The notes under the pieces: model-generated | Database searches by the model: none | What the model was told of the DNA's origin: nothing | What the model saw: the letters and a program-made list of their open reading frames with translations, nothing else | Shown here: piece after piece, positions 6,050-10,917 of the stretch | How positions within the stretch are numbered: the stretch's first letter is position 1 | Layout of the letters: the number at the start of each line of letters is the position of its first letter | Position numbers and translations under genes: made by a program | Assembly: GCA_937980625.1 (NCBI GenBank) | Contig: CALJPJ010000242.1 | Coordinates: forward strand, 1-10,917 | Length of the DNA stretch: 10,917 nt | DNA from: an uncultured Bdellovibrionales bacterium | GTDB taxonomy: Bacteria > Bdellovibrionota > Bdellovibrionia > Bdellovibrionales > UBA1609 | Reading direction: 5' to 3'

Positions 6050-7702
6050 TCTTACGAAGTGATTGCACGCAAATGGCGTCCCAAAAATTTTAACGAGTTA
6101 ATTGGACAAAACCATGTCAGTCAAACTTTAATAAATTCTTTAAAAAATAACAGAATGCCTCAAGCCTTACTTTTTAATGGCCCTCGAGGAACAGGAAAAA
6201 CATCCTCTGCACGTATTTTTGCAAGCACTTTAAGATGCCCTAATGCCAAAGACTTTACCCCTTGTGGACAATGTTCTGAATGCAATGAAGTTTCATCTGG
6301 TAAAAGTATTAATGTCATTGAGGTCGATGGAGCTAGCAACAATGGTGTTGAGTCAATTAGAGAGTTACGAGACAGTGTGAACTATTTACCGCCATCTGGT
6401 AAATACAAGATTTACATTATTGATGAAGTTCATATGCTCTCCACTAGTGCATTTAATGCTCTACTAAAAACTTTAGAAGAACCTCCAGCTCATGTCATTT
6501 TTATTATGGCAACCACTGAGTTACATAAAGTTCCCAACACAATTTTGTCTCGTTGCCAAAAATTTGATTTTAGACGAGTTTCAAGCCAAGAGATTGTTAC
6601 TAGCCTTAAAAATATTTGCCAAAGCGAAGAAATTCAATTTGAAGATGAAGCTCTATGGAATATTGCCAGGCAAGCTGACGGCTCTATGCGTGACAGTCAA
6701 AGCTTACTCGACCAAGTTATTAGTTTTTGTGATAACAATATTAAGTCTGAACAAACGATTGAAGCTCTTGGTTTAACTGACCGTAAGTGGGTCATTGCTG
6801 GCTTGAAAGCTATTATTGCTCACAACCACAACGAAGTATTAAATGTTTTAAAAACTATAAATTTATCTGGTCAAGACCCTAGTCTTTTTTTAAAAGACTT
6901 ACTTCAAGAAATTCGCAACACTCTTATATGCAAACTTAACCCTGAAATTGCTAGTGCTATTATTGATTTATCTGATACTGCCATTAAAGAACTTCAACAA
7001 ATTGCAACCAGCCTAAGTGATGCTGATTTACACTTACTCTTTGACATGACTTTAAAGGGCGTGGAAGACATTTCTAGAACATCTTCCACACAACTTGTGT
7101 TAGAAATGCTGCTACTTAGATTAACTTCGGCACCAAAAATTCAAAATATAGAAACTATTTCTTTGCCTAATTTAAACCCAGCAATTAAAAAACCAGCACT
7201 GGATAATACACCTACCACCGTCAATAATATTAAAGCTACACCACAACAACAACAACAACAGGCGCCAGCTGTAGAGCCTCAACAACCAGTAAAAAAAACT
7301 ATCAGCTCCCAGCAAGAGCAATGGAATGAACTTGTATCAAAAATAAATAATTTAAACCCAATTGTTGCTGCAAAGCTTGAACACTCTTACTTAATTAGTA
7401 AAAATGATACTATAATTACCATAGGTATCTCGCCAAAAATGAAATTTTTAATTGAAAAAGTCAAAGACCCTGAATTTATCGGAAAAGTGCAAAATTATGT
7501 TTCCACTTTGTGGGGCAAGAAATACGACTTTGAATTCCAAATTATGGATGAAAAAAAAAACAATATGACACCTAATAAACTTAAAATTCACAAAGAAAAA
7601 GAAGCCGAGCAAGAATTAAGACTAAAAGTTGAAAACCATCCTGTTATCAAAAAAGTACATAACGTTTTTAAAACTGAAATTTTATCAATTAACGATTTAT
7701 AA
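6047..7702 (+). CDS. dnaX: DNA polymerase III subunit tau (clamp loader), possibly also gamma by frameshift
   Basis: The 551-residue protein begins SYEVIARKWRP as DnaX does. It has the AAA+ Walker A motif GPRGTGKTS (45-53), a zinc module with Cys64, Cys73, Cys76 and Cys79, Walker B IIDEVHM (124-130) and the SRC motif (168-170) with the arginine finger. It is the ATPase of the clamp loader that opens the beta sliding clamp and, through its C-terminal part, holds the polymerase alpha subunit and helicase. Residues 370-420 are a Pro/Gln-rich linker with a run of six Gln; a compact C-terminal domain follows (about 425-551). Two A-runs lie in frame as slippery heptamers (7291-7298 and 7551-7561) and could yield shorter forms. 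It is the first gene of a tight block with ebfC, recR and mglA. No separate promoter is obvious between the SRP RNA terminator and the TTG. Confidence 0.96.
   Translation: MSYEVIARKWRPKNFNELIGQNHVSQTLINSLKNNRMPQALLFNGPRGTGKTSSARIFASTLRCPNAKDFTPCGQCSECNEVSSGKSINVIEVDGASNNGVESIRELRDSVNYLPPSGKYKIYIIDEVHMLSTSAFNALLKTLEEPPAHVIFIMATTELHKVPNTILSRCQKFDFRRVSSQEIVTSLKNICQSEEIQFEDEALWNIARQADGSMRDSQSLLDQVISFCDNNIKSEQTIEALGLTDRKWVIAGLKAIIAHNHNEVLNVLKTINLSGQDPSLFLKDLLQEIRNTLICKLNPEIASAIIDLSDTAIKELQQIATSLSDADLHLLFDMTLKGVEDISRTSSTQLVLEMLLLRLTSAPKIQNIETISLPNLNPAIKKPALDNTPTTVNNIKATPQQQQQQAPAVEPQQPVKKTISSQQEQWNELVSKINNLNPIVAAKLEHSYLISKNDTIITIGISPKMKFLIEKVKDPEFIGKVQNYVSTLWGKKYDFEFQIMDEKKNNMTPNKLKIHKEKEAEQELRLKVENHPVIKKVHNVFKTEILSINDL
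7242..7261 (+). repeat. CAA trinucleotide repeat encoding polyglutamine in the DnaX linker
   Basis: Five CAA codons plus CAG (7244-7261) encode six consecutive Gln between the AAA+ core and the C-terminal domain. Length changes by one unit would keep the frame, so the linker length may vary between strains. Confidence 0.8.
7291..7298 (+). other. Candidate slippery site in dnaX giving a gamma-like product
   Basis: Eight A residues set as A AAA AAA in the reading frame (codons Lys416-Lys417). A -1 slip reads ten further codons and stops at TGA 7327-7329, giving a 427-residue protein; E. coli gamma has 431. A weak 4-bp hairpin GCTC (7305-7308)/GAGC (7316-7319) lies just downstream. No clear upstream Shine-Dalgarno-like stimulator is seen. 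Confidence 0.45.
7551..7561 (+). other. Second A-run in dnaX, in-frame A AAA AAC heptamer
   Basis: Ten A residues followed by C. In frame this gives the canonical slippery heptamer A AAA AAC (7555-7561). A -1 slip terminates after four codons at TAA 7573-7575 (509 residues), and a +1 slip also meets a stop within a few codons. Either would remove the last ~42 residues of tau. Confidence 0.35.
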
Positions 7703-7719
7703 ACTAAAAGAGGTAATAT

Positions 7720-8046
7720 ATGAAAAAAGGATTTGGCGGAGGCATGCAACAATTAATGAAGCAAGCCAATCAAATGCAAAATAAAATGAAAAAAATCCAA
7801 GAAGAGCTTGCATTGAAAGAGTTTGCTGGCACGGCTGGTGGTGGCGCAGTTAAAGTGATGGTGACTGGTAACAATGAAGTTAAAAGCGTTGTTATTCAAC
7901 CTGACGCTGCATCACCGGATGATGTTGAAATGCTACAAGATCTCATTTTGGCTGCCACTAATGATGCACTTAAAACAGCTAAAGAAACACATGATGCTGA
8001 AATGGCAAAAGTCACCGGCGGCATGAATATGCCTGGTATGTTTTAA
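7720..8046 (+). CDS. ebfC: YbaB/EbfC family nucleoid-associated DNA-binding protein
   Basis: The 108-residue protein matches YbaB/EbfC in length and order. It has a Gly- and Met-rich N-terminus, an amphipathic helix (QQLMKQANQMQNKMKKIQEE), the conserved strand region GTAGGGAVKVMVTGNNEVKS with the family's GxGxV-type core, and a second helix leading to MPGMF at the end. EbfC homologues form dimers shaped like tweezers and bind DNA, acting as nucleoid-associated proteins; a role near RecR in recombination has been suggested but is not proven. It starts 17 nt after dnaX with a good ribosome binding site (GAGGT) and ends 4 nt before recR. This order, dnaX-ybaB-recR, is conserved across many bacteria. 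Confidence 0.95.
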   Translation: MKKGFGGGMQQLMKQANQMQNKMKKIQEELALKEFAGTAGGGAVKVMVTGNNEVKSVVIQPDAASPDDVEMLQDLILAATNDALKTAKETHDAEMAKVTGGMNMPGMF

Positions 8047-8050
8047 GTAG

Positions 8051-8659
8051 ATGTACACTCCTTCACTAGAAAAGCTTTCATCCGAGTTAAGCCGTTTACC
8101 TGGTATTGGCCCCAAAACGGCTTTAAGATTAAGTTATTTTATATTAAGAAGCCCTAAAGATTACGTAACAGCCTTATCTGAAGCTTTGGTTGATGTTAAA
8201 AACAAGGTAAAGCTCTGTGAGAAATGCTATTCATATACAGAGCAAGTGCTCTGTCGTATTTGTTTAGACCCAAATCGCGACAATAATTTACTATGTATTG
8301 TTGAGAACCCTTCTGATATTCCACAAATTGACTCATCTGGAGCTTTTAAAGGCCGATATCATGTGCTCCATGGTGTCATTTCGCCAATGGAAGGAATTAG
8401 CCCAAGGGACCTAAAGATTGAGCCTTTATTCAAGCGGGTACAGGCAAGCAAAGGAACTGAAGATCAGATCAATGAGGTTGTACTTGCCTTAGATGCTGAC
8501 CTTGAAGGTGATACTACGGCATTGTATATTGCAAAAACTCTAAAAACATATGATATTAATGTAACGAGGATCGCTCATGGTATCCCAATTGGTGGTGATA
8601 TTGATTATATTGATCACAGAACTTTGGGGCGAGCATTAGAAAACCGGGTGCAAATATAA
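8051..8659 (+). CDS. recR: Recombination mediator protein RecR
   Basis: The 202-residue protein has the complete RecR layout. A helix-hairpin-helix LSRLPGIGPKTALRLS lies at residues 13-28, a C4 zinc finger at Cys56, Cys59, Cys68 and Cys71, and a Toprim domain starts at LLCIVE (Glu85), continues through the typical FKGRYHVLHG (99-108) and ends with an ALDADLEGDTTALYIA block (146-161). RecR with RecO (and RecF) helps load RecA onto SSB-coated single-stranded DNA during gap repair. Here the third Toprim motif reads D148-A-D150, closer to the metal-binding DxD of active Toprim enzymes than the ATNPTVEG form of E. coli RecR. It begins 4 nt after ebfC without a clear Shine-Dalgarno sequence and ends immediately before mglA, implying translational coupling. 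Confidence 0.96.
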   Translation: MYTPSLEKLSSELSRLPGIGPKTALRLSYFILRSPKDYVTALSEALVDVKNKVKLCEKCYSYTEQVLCRICLDPNRDNNLLCIVENPSDIPQIDSSGAFKGRYHVLHGVISPMEGISPRDLKIEPLFKRVQASKGTEDQINEVVLALDADLEGDTTALYIAKTLKTYDINVTRIAHGIPIGGDIDYIDHRTLGRALENRVQI

Positions 8660-9250
8660 ATGTCATTTATTAACTACAATGCTAAAGAGATACATTGCAA
8701 AATTGTTTACTATGGCCCCTCGTTAGGTGGGAAGACCACTAATATCCAATGGGTATTCCACAAAACAAATAACCCGGATAAATCAGACCTAACAGAACTC
8801 CCAACTGACATCGAGAGAACTTTATTTTTTGATTTTTTACCCCTAAATGTGGGTGACATCCGAGGCTTTAAAACAAGGTTTCACCTATATACAGTTCCCG
8901 GTCAGGTTGTTTACGATGCTAGTCGAAAATTAATTCTAAAAGGTCTAGATGGGGTTATTTTTGTTGCTGACTCCCAAGCTGAACGCATGGATGAAAACAT
9001 ACAATCCTTAGAGAACCTAAAAACCAATCTCGAACAACAGGGCTATGAAATTGATAAAATACCTTTAGTCTTTCAATACAATAAAAGAGATTTACCAAAT
9101 AGCCTACCTGTTGCCGAACTCAGAAATAAACTAAATCACTTTAACTCCCCTGACTTTGAAGGAAAAGCCAAAAATGGCAAAGGTGTGTTTGAAGCTTTGA
9201 ATACTGTCTCAAAATCTATTATAACCACTTTAAAAGGTGGAGAAATTTAG
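8660..9250 (+). CDS. mglA: MglA-type Ras-like small GTPase (cell polarity / gliding motility switch)
   Basis: The 196-residue protein matches bacterial MglA closely. It has the P-loop GPSLGGKTTN (19-28), switch region with Arg53 in ERTLFFDFLP (52-61), the MglA hallmark TVPGQVVYDASRKLILKG (78-95) in which Pro replaces the Asp of eukaryotic DxxG, VADSQ (102-106) and the guanine-specificity motif NKRD (141-144). Arg53 and Gln82 sit at the same numbers as the catalytic residues of Myxococcus and Thermus MglA, so GTP hydrolysis should be intact and dependent on an MglB-type GAP. MglA-GTP marks one cell pole and directs type IV pili or gliding machinery. No mglB lies in the window. The ATG directly follows the recR stop codon with no good ribosome binding site, so expression is tied to recR. 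Confidence 0.94.
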   Translation: MSFINYNAKEIHCKIVYYGPSLGGKTTNIQWVFHKTNNPDKSDLTELPTDIERTLFFDFLPLNVGDIRGFKTRFHLYTVPGQVVYDASRKLILKGLDGVIFVADSQAERMDENIQSLENLKTNLEQQGYEIDKIPLVFQYNKRDLPNSLPVAELRNKLNHFNSPDFEGKAKNGKGVFEALNTVSKSIITTLKGGEI

Positions 9251-9274
9251 TTTCTAAACGCCACCACTAAATTT
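9236..9274 (+). promoter_or_regulatory. Alternative hairpins at the mglA-nadA junction
   Basis: AAATTTAGT (9243-9251), which spans the mglA stop codon, pairs perfectly with ACTAAATTT (9266-9274) over a 14-nt loop. GGTGG (9236-9240) can pair with CCACC (9261-9265) in a competing stem. There is no U-tract, so this is not an obvious terminator; it may affect RNA processing or stability between the two genes. Confidence 0.35.
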
Positions 9275-9298
9275 AACTTTATTTATGTAGGTCGTAAT

Positions 9299-10252
9299 AT
9301 GATTGAAAAAAGAATAGAACAATTAAAACAAGACACAGAAACTTTACTACTGGCTCACTTTTATGAAGAAAGCGACATTCAATCGGTTGCTGATCATATT
9401 GGTGACAGCTTGAAATTAGCTCAATGGGGGCAAAAAAGTAAAGCCTCCACAATTTTAATGGCTGGCGTTGTTTTTATGGCTGAAAGTATAAAAATTCTCT
9501 CTCCTGAGAAAACTGTTTTAGTGCCTGATTTAAATGCCGGTTGCTCATTAGTAGAACACTCTCCATATGATAAATACTTACAATGGAGGAAAGACAACCC
9601 CACAGGTATTTGCATTACTTATATAAATAGTAGCGCGGCTGTAAAAAGTATTAGTGATGTTATATGTACATCTTCAAATGCAGAAAAAATTGTAAACACT
9701 ATACCTAAAGATCGACCAATATTATTTGGCCCCGATAAAAACCTTGGTCGCTATTTAGCTGGTAAATCTGGACGTGAGTTTAAGTTATGGCCTGGAGCTT
9801 GTGAAGTTCATGTTTTATTTTCCTCAAAAAAACTATTTGTTTTAAAAAAAGAACACCCAGATGCCGTTGTAATTGCTCACCCCGAATGCATGGAAGAGGT
9901 ATTACAGTACGCTGATGTCATCGGTTCAACTTCAAGACTTCTTGAAGAGGTTGAAAAAAACCCTGCCAAAAAATTTATTGTTGCCACAGAAGATGGGATT
10001 TTACACAACATGAGGGAAATGCGCCCTGATGCAACGATCTTACAAGCCCCTGCTGAGGGAACTTGCGCCTGTAACCAATGCCCTTATATGAAACTCAATA
10101 ACTTAGAAAAAATTGAAAATGCCATTAAAAATAAACTTCCAGAAGTGACTCTTGATGAAGAGCTACGTAAAAAGGCTCTTATTCCATTACAAAGGATGAT
10201 GGATATTACCGATGGCAAGCCGGTAACATGGCCTGATCGCTTTGAAATATAG
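9299..10252 (+). CDS. nadA: Quinolinate synthase A
   Basis: The 317-residue protein is a complete NadA, which condenses iminoaspartate with dihydroxyacetone phosphate to quinolinate, the entry step to NAD, using a [4Fe-4S] cluster. The three cluster cysteines of the family are visible: Cys82 in NAGCSL, Cys168 in PGACEVH and one of the C-terminal group CACNQCPYM (256-264). The substrate-binding N-terminal AHFYEESDIQSVADHIGDSL (19-38) is typical. Length is between the short Thermotoga form (~298) and the E. coli form (~347). The start ATG has AGGT (9289-9292) at 6 nt. It follows mglA after 48 nt on the same strand; co-transcription is likely but not certain. nadB and nadC are not in the window. 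Confidence 0.96.
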   Translation: MIEKRIEQLKQDTETLLLAHFYEESDIQSVADHIGDSLKLAQWGQKSKASTILMAGVVFMAESIKILSPEKTVLVPDLNAGCSLVEHSPYDKYLQWRKDNPTGICITYINSSAAVKSISDVICTSSNAEKIVNTIPKDRPILFGPDKNLGRYLAGKSGREFKLWPGACEVHVLFSSKKLFVLKKEHPDAVVIAHPECMEEVLQYADVIGSTSRLLEEVEKNPAKKFIVATEDGILHNMREMRPDATILQAPAEGTCACNQCPYMKLNNLEKIENAIKNKLPEVTLDEELRKKALIPLQRMMDITDGKPVTWPDRFEI

Positions 10253-10452
10253 CACAAGGTCATTAGTTATTTTTCAACATTAAGCTATCACAAAGGGATT
10301 CACCTATATTAAAAAAAGTTTTACTAATTACTTTTGTATTAAATTGAAACTGAAGTTATGCGTTTATGTATAAGTTTATTTATTAAATTTATATTTTTTG
10401 CATTATTATCAAAAAGTTATAAAAAACTCTCAAATTATCACTCTATTTTTAC

Positions 10453-10479
10453 TTAACTTTTTACAAACTAGACCGATAG
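10453..10479 (+). promoter_or_regulatory. Flagellar sigma-28 (FliA)-like promoter before the PilZ gene
   Basis: TTAACTTT (10453-10460), an 11-nt spacer and ACCGATAG (10472-10479) match the FliA consensus TAAAGTTT-N11-GCCGATAA at 12 of 16 positions with the exact spacing. Transcription would begin near 10486, leaving a ~20-nt leader that includes the ribosome binding site GAGGT (10497-10501). A sigma-70-like pair TTTACA (10460-10465)/TTATAC (10484-10489) overlaps but would start inside the ribosome binding site. The remaining gap from 10253 shows no gene. Confidence 0.45.
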
Positions 10480-10506
10480 ATAGTTATACAAAAGGCGAGG
10501 TACTAT

Positions 10507-10902
10507 ATGGGTGCAGAAAAAAGAATAGCGGAACGTAAATATACTGATACAGTTGATATTATAGATATAACATCCCTAAGTAGTTACTTAATTATAGCAA
10601 GCAATGCAGTCATGATTAATGCGTCCACTAGTGGATTTTTAATGCATATTAAAAGAACTGACTTTGTCATTGATGAACTAAAAAATAATATTAACATCAA
10701 TACTTTACTTAATGAAAAAATCGTTTTATTTCTTCCGCAAATGAATTTAGACCTTGAAGGCCTTATCACTCGAACTAAACATTTAGGCAAAGGTGTTTTT
10801 GAGGTTGCCGCTCAATTTTCAGCTAATGTCCCTGATTATTGGAAAGAGTGTTTAATAGATTTACTACCAGAGCCCGGTGAATTTAGCGACGACGACGAAT
10901 AA
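10507..10902 (+). CDS. PilZ domain protein, predicted cyclic di-GMP receptor
   Basis: The 131-residue protein is a stand-alone PilZ domain. Both parts of the cyclic di-GMP signature are present: RxxxR as Arg6-x3-Arg10 (KRIAERKY) near the N-terminus and (D/N)xSxxG as Asn38-x-Ser40-x2-Gly43 (NASTSGF). The rest fits the PilZ beta-barrel, with GLITRTKHLGKGVFEVAAQF as the late strands, followed by a helix and an acidic tail (SDDDE). Such proteins bind cyclic di-GMP and usually adjust flagellar, pilus or gliding motility or surface polysaccharides through a partner. The ribosome binding site GAGGT lies 5 nt before the ATG. The gene is separated from nadA by 254 nt and preceded by a sigma-28-like promoter. 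The partner and output cannot be told from the sequence. Confidence 0.85.
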   Translation: MGAEKRIAERKYTDTVDIIDITSLSSYLIIASNAVMINASTSGFLMHIKRTDFVIDELKNNININTLLNEKIVLFLPQMNLDLEGLITRTKHLGKGVFEVAAQFSANVPDYWKECLIDLLPEPGEFSDDDE

Positions 10903-10917
10903 CAATTACACTAAATA

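Noticed and set aside
9236..9274. H-type pseudoknot (riboswitch-like) before nadA
   Set aside because: The two stems interleave, but with no nucleotides between the 3' arms the pseudoknot is geometrically unlikely; no known NAD or preQ1 riboswitch pattern was recognised.
10253..10452. Possible small gene between nadA and the PilZ gene
   Set aside because: Candidate starts, such as the ATG at 10360, meet stops within a few codons, and no structured RNA was recognised.
1..10917. Mobile elements, CRISPR arrays, tRNAs, defence or toxin systems
   Set aside because: I saw no terminal inverted repeats, transposase, repeat-spacer array, tRNA-like cloverleaf or toxin-antitoxin pair; all genes fit conserved housekeeping or signalling families.

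Overview
The window is a low-GC bacterial chromosome segment made almost entirely of core and conserved genes. Four things suggest the Bdellovibrionota (Bdellovibrio/Bacteriovorax-like, AT-rich lineage): an MglA-type Ras-like GTPase directly behind recR, a HiPIP ferredoxin-like protein with a twin-arginine signal, a PilZ-domain protein, and the overall gene mix. This placement is inference; no 16S gene is present.

Left part (1-5771). A class I DNA photolyase gene runs leftwards off the window edge (1-923, minus), so only its N-terminal ~307 codons are visible. Divergent from it are a small predicted lipoprotein (1090-1515) and an overlapping HI0933/YhiN-family flavoprotein (rdsA/BaiN family, 1499-2722). 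On the minus strand follow a high-potential iron-sulfur protein (HiPIP, 3291-3707) and, downstream of it, a GreA/GreB-like elongation factor (2744-3229), with a hairpin between the two. An MFS transporter (3831-5012) diverges from the HiPIP gene and appears to start on a leaderless or near-leaderless mRNA. A YgjP-type zinc metallopeptidase (5046-5771, minus) converges on it.

Right part (5772-10902). The 4.5S-type SRP RNA (ffs, 5921-6020) sits 26 nt upstream of dnaX, followed by ebfC (ybaB), recR, mglA and nadA, all on the plus strand with gaps of 17, 4, 0 and 48 nt. This is a compact replication/recombination block to which a polarity GTPase and an NAD biosynthesis gene are attached. dnaX starts with TTG and carries two A-runs set in frame as slippery heptamers. 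The first would give a 427-residue gamma-like product, close in length to E. coli gamma. A PilZ-domain protein (10507-10902) ends the window behind a flagellar sigma-28-like promoter.

I found no mobile element, CRISPR array, tRNA or obvious new multi-gene system. The most interesting signals are regulatory: the dnaX slippery sites, the sigma-28-like promoter before the PilZ gene, the predicted Tat-exported lipoprotein form of HiPIP, and the possible leaderless MFS gene.
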